Origin: Erysipelotrichaceae bacterium
GTDB lineage: Bacteria; Bacillota_I; Bacilli_A; Erysipelotrichales; Erysipelotrichaceae
Direction of reading: 5' to 3'
Length of the DNA stretch: 32,877 bases
Assembly (NCBI GenBank): GCA_022772735.1
Contig: JALEZD010000013.1
Span: forward strand, 1 to 32,877
Part shown: piece after piece, positions 8,297-16,921 of the stretch
Layout: each line of letters begins with the position of its first letter
Numbering within the stretch: position 1 is the first letter of the stretch
Position numbers and translations under genes: made by a program
Notes under the pieces: model-generated
Told to the model about the DNA's origin: nothing
Database searches by the model: none
Seen by the model: the letters and a program-made list of their open reading frames with translations, nothing else

Positions 8297-9256
8297 TTAT
8301 CCCTCCTTTAATAGCTTTTGGACAACTTCTTTTATTTTATTGTAATCATGCCTGATTAAATTATCCTTAAAATCAAGAAGTGGATAACTTTCAATTTCAT
8401 ATTCATGATTATCTTTTAAAACTCTAACAAGAGTACTACCTTCCTTTAGATACTTATTTATTAAATTATTTGGAACTATATCACTCGCAATAACTACCTT
8501 ATCAACTGTTGCACCATGTCTTAAAAGTGCATCAACATGTTCCTCAACACTATATCCATCTGTCTCTCCAGGCTGACTCATCACATTACAAAAATAAACT
8601 TTTTTTGCCTTACTTTTTTTAAGCGCATCATCAATATCCTTGATTATTATATTAGGTAGAATACTCGTATATAATGAACCAATACCATATATTATTAAAT
8701 CTGCATTTAATATAGCTTTAATCGCAGAAGGAGTTGCCCTAACATCATGATCATAAAAAACTTCTGTAATTCTATTATCAAAATTAGGAATATTTGCTTC
8801 ACCTTTCACTATTGTTCCATCAATCATTTTCGCATAAAGTGTAACAAGCTGAAGACTTGCAGGAATAATTTTTCCTTTTACATTTAGTATCTTCTCAATT
8901 GTAGCTATTGCTTCCATAAAACTTCCACAAGATTTGGTTAAAGCAGTTAAAATTAAATTCCCTAAATTATGCCCTTGTACATCGGTATCTTCGCTATCTT
9001 CGCTTGACTCAAACCTAAAATCCATTAAAGTTGACAACAAAGACTCACTTTCTGCAAGTGAAACCATAACATTTCTAATATCACCCATTGCTGGTATATC
9101 AAAATGCTTTCTTAATCTTCCAGTAGAACCACCATCATCCGCAACTGTAACTATTGCTGTTAAATCTATATCTTCCACAAGTTTTAGACCTCTACAAATG
9201 GCAGCTTGTCCATGCCCTCCACCTATAATGACGACTCTTTTTTTATTTGATTTCAT
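8297..9256 (-). CDS. yvcK: YvcK/CofD-like gluconeogenesis factor
   Basis: YvcK (GlmR in Bacillus) binds UDP-GlcNAc and adjusts carbon flow into cell-wall precursors. The protein has 319 residues, and the family signatures VTVADDGGSTGRLR, DIRNVMVSLAE and GHNLGNLILTAL are intact. The N-terminal nucleotide loop reads GGGHGQAAICRGLK, with His where Bacillus YvcK has Thr (GGGTG). It overlaps rapZ by 14 bases and is followed directly by whiA, so all three are one transcript. The amino-sugar link fits glmU elsewhere in this window. Confidence 0.95.
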   Translation of the reverse strand: MKSNKKRVVIIGGGHGQAAICRGLKLVEDIDLTAIVTVADDGGSTGRLRKHFDIPAMGDIRNVMVSLAESESLLSTLMDFRFESSEDSEDTDVQGHNLGNLILTALTKSCGSFMEAIATIEKILNVKGKIIPASLQLVTLYAKMIDGTIVKGEANIPNFDNRITEVFYDHDVRATPSAIKAILNADLIIYGIGSLYTSILPNIIIKDIDDALKKSKAKKVYFCNVMSQPGETDGYSVEEHVDALLRHGATVDKVVIASDIVPNNLINKYLKEGSTLVRVLKDNHEYEIESYPLLDFKDNLIRHDYNKIKEVVQKLLKEG

Positions 9257-10109
9257 TTAGTCCTACCTTATCTCTGTGTTCTTTATAACAGTTATATTTT
9301 TCACTATATTTTTCATATAAATAATTTGTAATTGTTACAGATCTATGTTGTCCACCAGTACAACCAATCGCAACCGTAAAATGATTTTTACCTTCTAATA
9401 CATATCTTTCAAACGAAAAATCTAAAAATTCAATTAATTTAGCGACAAATTCTTTAGTTTCTTTTTTTTCCATTACATAATCATAAACAATTTTATCATC
9501 ACCAGAATATGGTCTTAAATCTTCTTCCCAATATGGATTTGGTAAAAATCTTACATCAAACATTAAATCTGCATCCATTGGCACACCATGTTTGTAACCA
9601 AAAGAAACAAAACTTATTGAAAACACAGGAACTTGTGATTTAGAAAAATATTTTTCTATCTTACTCTTTAATTCCTTAAAATTTAAAAATGTAGTATCCA
9701 AAGTTAAAAATGCTTGATCTTTCAAATTAATAAACATTTCTCTTTCAGTTGAAATAGCTTCTTCCAAGGTATTTGACATATTACTTACCAAAAGAGGATG
9801 AGTTCTTCTTGTTGATTTATATCTATGAAGTAAAACATCATTTGATGCATCTAAAAACAACATTCTAACATCTAAATCAGTTCCTTTAAATACTCTAACA
9901 AAGTCCATTAAATCATTGGCAGAAGTAGCAAGTGCAATATAATTAAATCTTACATCACTACTGTTTTGAATCAATTCTGCAAGCATATCTAAAAGTTGAA
10001 CAGGAAATTGATCGATACAATGATATCCCATATCCTCAAGTACACTCATTGCGCTTGATTTCCCTGCCCCAGACATTCCACTTATCAAAATAACCCTTTT
10101 TTTATTCAT
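9243..10109 (-). CDS. rapZ: RapZ/YvcJ nucleotide-binding protein
   Basis: 288 residues, the normal length. The family is a P-loop nucleotide-binding protein; in Escherichia coli RapZ binds small RNAs that control glmS, and in Bacillus YvcJ affects competence. Walker A is SGMSGAGKSS (about 10-19), and the C-terminal domain carries VAIGCTGGQHRSV, the most conserved segment of the family. First gene of the rapZ-yvcK-whiA operon, with its own promoter just upstream and a short leader containing GAGGTAG. Whether RNA binding is conserved in this lineage is not known. Confidence 0.95.
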   Translation of the reverse strand: MNKKRVILISGMSGAGKSSAMSVLEDMGYHCIDQFPVQLLDMLAELIQNSSDVRFNYIALATSANDLMDFVRVFKGTDLDVRMLFLDASNDVLLHRYKSTRRTHPLLVSNMSNTLEEAISTEREMFINLKDQAFLTLDTTFLNFKELKSKIEKYFSKSQVPVFSISFVSFGYKHGVPMDADLMFDVRFLPNPYWEEDLRPYSGDDKIVYDYVMEKKETKEFVAKLIEFLDFSFERYVLEGKNHFTVAIGCTGGQHRSVTITNYLYEKYSEKYNCYKEHRDKVGLNEIK

Positions 10110-10127
10110 AAATTCTACCTCATAAAA

Positions 10128-10156
10128 ATTGTACCACGCACCCTAGTGTTTCACAA
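10128..10156 (-). promoter_or_regulatory. Sigma-A promoter of the rapZ-yvcK-whiA operon
   Basis: Minus-strand TTGTGA (10156-10151), a 17-base spacer and TACAAT (10133-10128). The predicted start near 10121 leaves a leader of only about 12 bases containing GAGGTAG. The -35 lies inside one arm of an inverted repeat, TTTCACA (10149-10155) / TGTGAAA (10179-10185), which could be an operator. Confidence 0.72.
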
Positions 10157-10220
10157 TAAAACAAATATAGAAATACAATGTGAAATTATGTTAATTTTTT
10201 TAATTTATTAAAATAACTAA

Positions 10221-10243
10221 AAAACGCTTAAATCAAGCGTTTT
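10221..10243 (-). terminator. Intrinsic terminator of the uvrA-hprK-lgt-trxB operon
   Basis: A 9-base-pair stem AAAACGCTT/AAGCGTTTT with a 5-base loop, followed on the minus strand by a T-rich tract. The stem overlaps the trxB stop codon. Confidence 0.85.
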
Positions 10244-11156
10244 AGTCTTTAATATAGTGATATGCGTTTTGACCTGCAATTGCTCCATCACTTGTTGCAG
10301 TTACAATTTGGCGTAACTCTTTTCTATTGCAATCTCCTGCACTAAAAATCCCAGGAACCTTAGTTTCCATTTTTTCATTTACCAAGATATAACCATTTTC
10401 ATCAGTTATATTTAAATCACTTACAAATGATGTGTTAGGAATTGAGCCTATATAAGGGAAAATTCCATCAACATTAAGTTTTGTTATTTCTTTTGTATCA
10501 ACATTTTCAATAACTAACCCATCAACTTTTTTATCTCCAGTAATCTCTACAGGTATATGTTTTTTTATTATTTCAATTTTTGGATGATTTAAAACTTTGT
10601 TTTGCACAATTTCTTCAGCTCTAAACACATCTCTTCTAATTATTATGTAAAGTTTATTTACACCTTCTGCAAGATATAGAGCTTCTTCAAGTGCACTATT
10701 ACCACCACCAATTACTGCAACATCCTTACCTTTAAAAAATGTTGCATCACATACTGCACAATAAGATACACCTCTACTTGCAAGTTCTAACTCTCCTGGA
10801 ATATTTAATAATCTTTCTTTTGTTCCTGTCGCAATTATTACTGCTTTAGCCTCGTATTCATTACCATCAGCACACTTTATTTTTTTATACTCACCATCAG
10901 TTATATTAACAACATCCCCATATAGATAAGATACATTAAGATTTTGAGTATGTTCAAACATTTTCATAGATAAATCTGCACCATTAACTTCTGAATAACT
11001 TGGATAGTTTTGTATATCAAATGTTTTTACCATTTTCCCGCCAGGTGCCATAGATTCTAACATCGCAACATTTAAACCAGCTCTTTTAGCATAAATTGCT
11101 GCAGTCATACCTGCAGGACCTGCACCAATTACTATTACATCATATCTGTTGTCCAT
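10242..11156 (-). CDS. trxB: Thioredoxin-disulfide reductase
   Basis: Transfers electrons from NADPH through FAD to thioredoxin. The FAD motif GAGPAGMTAA lies at about residues 11-20. The redox pair C133-AV-C136 sits in SYCAVCDATFF, and the NADPH motif GGGNSALEEA (150-159) is followed by the basic RRDVFRA. At 304 residues the length is normal for the low-molecular-weight type. Its start lies 22 bases inside the end of the lgt-ppaX gene, with AAGGAG about 11 bases before the ATG, so it is translated with that operon. It is the likely reductant source, through thioredoxin, for the peroxidase at the right end of the window (inference). Confidence 0.96.
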   Translation of the reverse strand: MDNRYDVIVIGAGPAGMTAAIYAKRAGLNVAMLESMAPGGKMVKTFDIQNYPSYSEVNGADLSMKMFEHTQNLNVSYLYGDVVNITDGEYKKIKCADGNEYEAKAVIIATGTKERLLNIPGELELASRGVSYCAVCDATFFKGKDVAVIGGGNSALEEALYLAEGVNKLYIIIRRDVFRAEEIVQNKVLNHPKIEIIKKHIPVEITGDKKVDGLVIENVDTKEITKLNVDGIFPYIGSIPNTSFVSDLNITDENGYILVNEKMETKVPGIFSAGDCNRKELRQIVTATSDGAIAGQNAYHYIKD

Positions 11157-12592
11157 GATAATTTATTCTCCTTTATAATCTGTTTAACCTCTATCAAATC
11201 ACTAATTAGTTTATTCGGTTTGCTGTTTCGTAAAGACATTTCTCTATCTTTTGAAAATAAATAACCAATAGTATAAACCCCTGCATTTTTACCAGCACTT
11301 ATATCAGTTGAACTATCGCCAATATATATGCACTCATCGTGTCCTTCATTTAATAACTTACAGGCTTTTAATATTCCCTCTGGATCTGGCTTAGGTTTTT
11401 TTGCATCATCAAGACCAATAATCACATCAAACATTTCTTCCATTTGAAACATATTTAAACCAAATTTTACACCTTCATTTAATTTTGAAGAAACTATTCC
11501 TAATTTATATCCTTCAGACTTTAAATAACTAACTAGTTCTTTTGAGTTTACCATTAGATTAACATATTCTTTGTGTGCTTTAAAATTATATGCTTTATAC
11601 TCCTCAATCAGTTCATCAACATTTCTTTCTGGGAAATATTTTTCAAACATTTCTTTTAATGGTGGTCCTAAAACTTCCACTTGTTTTTGTTTGTCAAATT
11701 CTTCAACATTACGATACTTTTCAAATAAATATTTATATGTTTGTATAATCGCAGGAGCGCTATCAATTAAAGTACCATCTAAATCAAAAAGTATAACTGG
11801 TTTTTTCTTTTTAATAAATATTTCAAACACACCAAAAATTCCTACTAACCCTACCACAATAAATAATATAGAGATTACTTGGGCCATTCTTAATCCCAAA
11901 AACATCAAACTATCAGTTCTAAATCCTTCAACAATAAATCTAGTAATACCATACCATATCAAATAGATATATATCATATCACCTCTTTTATTACGGTTAA
12001 ATTTCTTATAAACATAATTAATCAAAATAAAACCTAAAATATTTAGTGAACTTTCCCATAAAAATGTTGGTTGTCTATACGCATTATCAATATACATTCC
12101 ATCTTTGATAAATTTTGGAAAATTATTATAAAAACTTTCACTTACTATGTTTCCATAAGCTTCTTTATTAATAAAATTACCCCATCTACCAATCGCTTGT
12201 GCAATAAGTATATTAGGTACAATCGCATCAGCCATTCTTAAAAAGCTCATTTTATTTTTCTTAGTATAGTAGTATCCATATAGTGCACCACCAAAAAGTC
12301 CACCTTGAATCGCAAGACCTCCTTCAAAAATATACAAGAATTTAATTGGATTAGATAAATAATAATCAGGATATGAAAATAAACAATACCAAATCCTTGC
12401 ACCAACAATACCGAATAAAAAACAACCAAAAAACAAATCATCAACTACATTACTTGAATATCCGTTCTTTTTTAGATTTTTAACAGAAAATATATACGCA
12501 ACAAGTGCACCACTGAGCATTGTTATTGCATACCATTTTATTGATAAAACTCCAAAAGAAACAAAAGTAGTACTATCTGGAAAAAATACCAT
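11135..12592 (-). CDS. lgt-ppaX: Fusion of prolipoprotein diacylglyceryl transferase (Lgt) and PpaX-type HAD phosphatase
   Basis: Residues 1 to about 262 are Lgt, the membrane enzyme that attaches diacylglycerol to the lipobox cysteine of prolipoproteins: several membrane helices, the family signature GRWGNFINKEAYG (about 135-147), RQPTFLWE and VEGFRTDSL with the conserved arginine. After a short lysine-rich linker (KKKK, 261-264) comes a complete HAD hydrolase: motif I DLDGT (270-274), motif II in IVSSK, motif III region KKPKPDP, and motif IV GDSSTDI. This matches PpaX, the pyrophosphatase that removes the PPi made by HPr kinase/phosphorylase. In Bacillus the order is hprK-lgt-(yvoD)-ppaX as separate genes; here the two are one frame of 485 codons with no stop between them. 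The start is coupled to hprK through TAATG. Position 96 is Gln (GGLAIQGG), where E. coli Lgt has His103. Confidence 0.92.
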   Translation of the reverse strand: MVFFPDSTTFVSFGVLSIKWYAITMLSGALVAYIFSVKNLKKNGYSSNVVDDLFFGCFLFGIVGARIWYCLFSYPDYYLSNPIKFLYIFEGGLAIQGGLFGGALYGYYYTKKNKMSFLRMADAIVPNILIAQAIGRWGNFINKEAYGNIVSESFYNNFPKFIKDGMYIDNAYRQPTFLWESSLNILGFILINYVYKKFNRNKRGDMIYIYLIWYGITRFIVEGFRTDSLMFLGLRMAQVISILFIVVGLVGIFGVFEIFIKKKKPVILFDLDGTLIDSAPAIIQTYKYLFEKYRNVEEFDKQKQVEVLGPPLKEMFEKYFPERNVDELIEEYKAYNFKAHKEYVNLMVNSKELVSYLKSEGYKLGIVSSKLNEGVKFGLNMFQMEEMFDVIIGLDDAKKPKPDPEGILKACKLLNEGHDECIYIGDSSTDISAGKNAGVYTIGYLFSKDREMSLRNSKPNKLISDLIEVKQIIKENKLSWTTDMM

Positions 12593-13551
12593 TATTTACC
12601 CTCCCTATTCATTTCATTTTGTTTTTGTATATATTCATATACTTTATTTTCAAATTCTTTTGCACTATTAAAACCTTGTTCAGTCAATCTATAATTTGTA
12701 ACTGCAGACTCAACAATTACTCCCATAGATCTTCCTTCTTTTACAGGTAAAATCAAACTTGGAATTTCTACACCTAAAATCCTAGTGTAACTCATATCCT
12801 CATTCCCAACTCTTGTATATGATGCATTTGAATCAAATTTTTCTAATTTAATAACTATATTTATATTAAATTTTTTAAGAAGTGAACTTGCACCAAACAT
12901 TTTTGCAACATCTATTATTCCAATACCTCGTATTTCAAGCATTCCCTCAAGCAACATGTGTGGTCTACCTACGATTGTATTATGAACTCTACTTACATCA
13001 ACTCTATCATCCGCAACAAGCACGTGCCCTCTTTTTATTAATTCAAGTGCAATTTCAGATTTACCCATTCCACTTTCACCAATTATCAAAACTCCTACTC
13101 CATAAACACTCATCAAAACTCCATGAAGAGTATCACTTGGCGCAAGCCTTTCATCTAAAAAGGTTATTATATCTACCATATCTCTATAAGTTGGTGCACT
13201 AGAAGAGAAAATTGGAAAATTATTTTGTTCAGCAATTTCTTTTAAAACACGAGGACACTCAAAATTTCTTGTAATTAAAATCATTGGAGTAAGCGCATCA
13301 GTTATTAATTTAAAACGTTCTCTTTGAACATCTTCAGGCATCTCATCAATATATTCCATCTCCTTACTACCAATTATTACAAGTCTTCTTGGTTCAGTAA
13401 GCTTTTGGTATCCACTAAGCTCTAGACCTGGACGATTAACATCTGGCACAACAATCCATCTATTTAATGATTCTTCATTACCTGTTATTTGTTTATAGTT
13501 AAAGAAATCTTTAATTTCTTTAATTTTTACTTTTCCTTCATATTCTTCCAT
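12592..13551 (-). CDS. hprK: HPr kinase/phosphorylase
   Basis: Phosphorylates and dephosphorylates HPr on serine and so controls carbon catabolite repression and PTS activity. 319 residues, the usual length. Walker A GESGMGKS lies at 158-165, the conserved LHGVLM histidine at 143, and the family signature LEIRGIGIIDV at 205-215. Both gene borders are TAATG overlaps (uvrA stop/hprK start; hprK stop/lgt start), with AGGAGT and GGGAGGG ribosome sites buried in the preceding genes. This shows tight co-translation with the pyrophosphatase that clears the product of its phosphorylase reaction. It is the probable regulator of the sugar operon at 22700-28437 through HPr and CcpA (inference; no cre site was recognised). 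Confidence 0.97.
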   Translation of the reverse strand: MEEYEGKVKIKEIKDFFNYKQITGNEESLNRWIVVPDVNRPGLELSGYQKLTEPRRLVIIGSKEMEYIDEMPEDVQRERFKLITDALTPMILITRNFECPRVLKEIAEQNNFPIFSSSAPTYRDMVDIITFLDERLAPSDTLHGVLMSVYGVGVLIIGESGMGKSEIALELIKRGHVLVADDRVDVSRVHNTIVGRPHMLLEGMLEIRGIGIIDVAKMFGASSLLKKFNINIVIKLEKFDSNASYTRVGNEDMSYTRILGVEIPSLILPVKEGRSMGVIVESAVTNYRLTEQGFNSAKEFENKVYEYIQKQNEMNREGK

Positions 13552-16373
13552 TAGCTACTCCTCTTTAAAATTTGTTTTAAATATTGACCAGTATAACTTT
13601 CATTTACTTTAGCTACATCTTCAGGTGTTCCCTTGGCAATAATCATTCCCCCACCATCGCCACCTTCTGGTCCTAAATCAATAATATAGTCTGCATTTTT
13701 AATTACATCTAGGTTATGCTCAATTATTAAAACTGTATCTCCATTTTCAACAATTCTTTGTAAAACACTCAATAGTTTTTTTACATCATGTGTATGTAAT
13801 CCAGTTGTTGGCTCATCAAGCACATAAACTGTTTTCCCTGTAGCTTTCTTTTGAAGCTCTGAAGCCAGTTTAACTCTTTGTGCTTCTCCACCACTTATTG
13901 TTGTACTAGATTGTCCAAGTTTTATATAACCTAATCCTACATCACTTAATGTTTGCAGTTTATCTTTTATTTTATGAATTGAAGAGAAAAACATAATCGC
14001 ATCTTCAACAGTCATATCAAGAACTTCACTAATATTTTTATCTTTAAACTTAACTTGTAAAGTTTCCTCATTATATCGTTGTCCATGACATATTTCACAT
14101 GGTACAAATACATCAGGCAAAAAGTTCATACTAATTCTTTTAACCCCATCACCTTGACAAGCTTCACATCTTCCCCCTTTAACATTAAAAGAAAATCTTC
14201 CTTTGTCATAGCCTTTTAATTTTGCTTCTGGAGTTAGCGCAAAAATATCTCTTATATCATCAAAAACACCTGTATAAGTTACTGGATTACTTCTTGGAGT
14301 TCTTCCAATTGGATCTTGGCTTATTTCTATTACCTTATCAATATTTTCTAAACCTTTAATACTCTTATGTAATCCTGGTTTAACTTTTTTTCTACCTAAA
14401 GATTGCATAACAGCTTTTAAAAATATCTCATTCACAAGTGTACTTTTACCACTTCCGCTAACACCACTAACAACACTCATACACCCAAGAGGAATTTTTA
14501 CATTAACATTTTTTAAATTATTTTCTTTTGCACCAAAAATTTCTATAAAATTACCATTCCCTTTTCTTCTTGTTTTAGGAATTTCTATTTTAAGTGTTTG
14601 TGCAAGATATTGACCAGTAATTGAATTTTTATTATTCATAACTTCTTGTGGTGTACCAGCCGCAATAACTTCTCCTCCATGAACACCTGCACCAGGTCCA
14701 ATATCCACAATGTAATCAGATTCCATCATTGTTTCTTCATCATGTTCTACAACTAAAACACTATTACCTAAATCTCTCATATTTTTTAGCGTTTTAATTA
14801 GCTTAGAATTATCTCTTTGGTGAAGACCAATACTTGGTTCATCTAAAACATACAATACACCTGTTAAACTAGAACCTATCTGTGTCGCAAGTCGTATTCT
14901 TTGTGCTTCTCCACCACTTAATGTTCCTGCTAGTCTATTTAATGTTAAATAATCTAACCCAACATCTTTTAAAAACTTTAATCTGCTTTTTATTTCTTTA
15001 AGTATTAATTCAGCAATAATCTTTTGTGTTTCATTTAAATTTAAATCATTTACCCAATCATATGCTTCTTTAATTGACATTAAAGTAAATTGATATATGT
15101 TTTTATCATGAACTTTTACACTAAGTGCTTGTTCATTAAGTCTTTGACCTTTACATTTTGGACAAGTATTTTCCATCATAAATGATTGATACCACTCTTT
15201 ACTCATAGAACTTGTAGTTTCTACAAATCTTCTTTCAATCAATGTTTTAATACCCTCTATATAATCGTTTCTAGTAAAAATATTTCCACTAGAACTTGTA
15301 ATTGTGTATTTTATCGGCTCATTAGAACCATGTAAAACAACATCCAATTCTTTTTTACTAAAGTCTTTAAGAGGTTTATTTACATCTATTTTATAATGCC
15401 TTAAAAGAGTTCTAAATGTTTGCCATTCAATATTTTCAGTATTAACAATATTTTTATAATATCTTATACCACCTTCCATGATAGATAAGTTATTATCTGG
15501 AATTAATAAATCTATATCAACTTCCATTGTCATACCCAATCCCTTACAACAATCACAAGCTCCGATTGGCGCATTAAAAGAAAATAATCTTGGCTCTAAA
15601 TTAGGAACTGAAAATCCACATATAGGACATGCATAATTACTTGAAAAAAGAAGTTCTTCATCTTTTGTACTTACTATTGCATTACCATTTCCTAACTTTA
15701 ATGCTGTTTCTAGTGAATCATGTAACCTACTTCTTGAATCATCACTTTTTACAATTCTATCTACAACAACATCAATATTATGTTTTTTATTTTTATCAAG
15801 TTCTTCAATTTCTTCAAGAACTTTAATTTCACCATCTATTCTTGCACGAATAAAACCATCTTTAATTAATTTTGCAATTAAATCTTTATGAGTTCCTTTT
15901 TTATCTTTGATTATTGGACCCATTACTTCCATTCTAGTTTTATTTTCAAAATCCATCAATCTATCTAGCATTTGAGTTATTGTTTGCGCAGTAATTGGAA
16001 CATTATGAAAAGGGCAATAAGGAATACCTACTCTTGCATATAAAAGTCTTAAATAATCATATATTTCCGTAACAGTTCCCACTGTACTTCGAGGATTACT
16101 AGAAGTTGTTTTTTGATCAATGGAAATTGCAGGACTTAACCCTTCAATAAATTCAACATTTGGTTTTTCTACTCCACCCAAAAACTGTCTAGCATATGCA
16201 CTAAGAGATTCAACATATCTTCTTTGTCCTTCAGCATATATTGTATCAAACGCAAGTGAAGTTTTTCCTGAACCACTCACACCTGTCATAATAACTAATT
16301 TATCTCTAGGTATTTCTAAATCTATATTTTTTAAATTGTTTTCTTTTGCACCTTTAATAATAATTTTATCCAT
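13551..16373 (-). CDS. uvrA: Excinuclease ABC subunit A
   Basis: UvrA is the damage-sensing ATPase of nucleotide excision repair and loads UvrB on DNA. 940 residues with both ABC modules: Walker A GVSGSGKTS (about 31-39), first signature LSGGEAQRIRLA, second Walker A GVSGSGKST and second signature ISGGEAQRVKLA. Zinc-binding cysteines are visible as CPICGF and as CEACQGDG...CEICHGQ. TAGGAGG precedes the ATG, and a good promoter lies upstream. uvrB, often adjacent, is not in the window. First gene of the uvrA-hprK-lgt/ppaX-trxB operon. Confidence 0.98.
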   Translation of the reverse strand: MDKIIIKGAKENNLKNIDLEIPRDKLVIMTGVSGSGKTSLAFDTIYAEGQRRYVESLSAYARQFLGGVEKPNVEFIEGLSPAISIDQKTTSSNPRSTVGTVTEIYDYLRLLYARVGIPYCPFHNVPITAQTITQMLDRLMDFENKTRMEVMGPIIKDKKGTHKDLIAKLIKDGFIRARIDGEIKVLEEIEELDKNKKHNIDVVVDRIVKSDDSRSRLHDSLETALKLGNGNAIVSTKDEELLFSSNYACPICGFSVPNLEPRLFSFNAPIGACDCCKGLGMTMEVDIDLLIPDNNLSIMEGGIRYYKNIVNTENIEWQTFRTLLRHYKIDVNKPLKDFSKKELDVVLHGSNEPIKYTITSSSGNIFTRNDYIEGIKTLIERRFVETTSSMSKEWYQSFMMENTCPKCKGQRLNEQALSVKVHDKNIYQFTLMSIKEAYDWVNDLNLNETQKIIAELILKEIKSRLKFLKDVGLDYLTLNRLAGTLSGGEAQRIRLATQIGSSLTGVLYVLDEPSIGLHQRDNSKLIKTLKNMRDLGNSVLVVEHDEETMMESDYIVDIGPGAGVHGGEVIAAGTPQEVMNNKNSITGQYLAQTLKIEIPKTRRKGNGNFIEIFGAKENNLKNVNVKIPLGCMSVVSGVSGSGKSTLVNEIFLKAVMQSLGRKKVKPGLHKSIKGLENIDKVIEISQDPIGRTPRSNPVTYTGVFDDIRDIFALTPEAKLKGYDKGRFSFNVKGGRCEACQGDGVKRISMNFLPDVFVPCEICHGQRYNEETLQVKFKDKNISEVLDMTVEDAIMFFSSIHKIKDKLQTLSDVGLGYIKLGQSSTTISGGEAQRVKLASELQKKATGKTVYVLDEPTTGLHTHDVKKLLSVLQRIVENGDTVLIIEHNLDVIKNADYIIDLGPEGGDGGGMIIAKGTPEDVAKVNESYTGQYLKQILKRSS

Positions 16374-16390
16374 GGTTATACCTCCTAAGA

Positions 16391-16419
16391 ATTATACTAC
16401 CTTTAATTAATTACCTCAA
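16391..16419 (-). promoter_or_regulatory. Sigma-A promoter of the uvrA operon
   Basis: Minus-strand TTGAGG (16419-16414), a 17-base spacer and TATAAT (16396-16391), followed by TAGGAGG and the uvrA start. No clear LexA-type (DinR) box was seen near it. Confidence 0.85.
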
Positions 16420-16483
16420 ACATTAAGCAAAATCATAGATTTTTAAATAATAATTAAATAATATTAAACTAGAGGTGATTCAT

Positions 16484-16849
16484 ATGAAAATTTTTGCAGC
16501 ATTGCTTTCTTTAGCTTTTTTGTTTGGATGTAATAAAAAACAAAACTTTACAGTAATTAATCAAGAAGAAGCTTACAATATGATTAATACACAAAATGTT
16601 GTAATTCTTGATGTAAGAACTAAAGAAGAATTTAATGAAGGATATATTCCAAACGCAATTAATATTGAACTAAACAATTTAAAAGATGAAGTTTCAAATA
16701 TTATTGAAGACAAAAACTCAACAATACTTGTATATTGCAGAAGTGGTAATAGGAGTAATCAAGCAGCACATATTTTAAGTGATTTAGGATACACAAGTGT
16801 ATACGACTTTGGTGGTATTACAACTTGGCAATATGAAATAGTAAAATAA
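16484..16849 (+). CDS. Rhodanese-domain lipoprotein
   Basis: Rhodaneses carry sulfur as a persulfide on an active-site cysteine. The catalytic loop CRSGNRS begins at Cys85, and the N-terminal LDVRTKEEF and C-terminal DFGGITTW motifs are present. Residues 1-15 are hydrophobic and end LFGC, so Cys16 is a likely lipid-anchored residue; the domain would then work on the outer face of the membrane. The chosen start is ATG 16484, with AGAGGTGA 6 bases upstream; a GTG at 16475 lies inside that ribosome site and is rejected. 121 residues. The gene is monocistronic, divergent from uvrA, and has its own terminator. The substrate is unknown. Confidence 0.85.
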   Translation: MKIFAALLSLAFLFGCNKKQNFTVINQEEAYNMINTQNVVILDVRTKEEFNEGYIPNAINIELNNLKDEVSNIIEDKNSTILVYCRSGNRSNQAAHILSDLGYTSVYDFGGITTWQYEIVK

Positions 16850-16862
16850 TCCAAACAAATTT

Positions 16863-16890
16863 AAGTGAACTATATTTAAAAAGTTCACTT
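16863..16890 (+). terminator. Intrinsic terminator of the rhodanese gene
   Basis: A 9-base-pair stem AAGTGAACT/AGTTCACTT with a 10-base loop, followed by TTTTTATT. Confidence 0.87.
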
Positions 16891-16903
16891 TTTTATTAAA
16901 AAA

Positions 16904-16921
16904 GGTGGATTAATATCCACC
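16904..16921 (-). terminator. Intrinsic terminator of the secreted 221-residue protein gene
   Basis: Stem GGTGGAT/ATCCACC with a 4-base loop, followed on the minus strand by a run of six T. The stop codon lies inside the hairpin: the last codons GGT GGA TAT form one arm. Confidence 0.85.

Noticed and set aside
12882-13202. Leu/His/Gln-rich open frames antisense to hprK, uvrA and other genes
   Set aside because: Low-complexity composition is the mirror of AT-rich codons on the real strand; no ribosome sites or family motifs.
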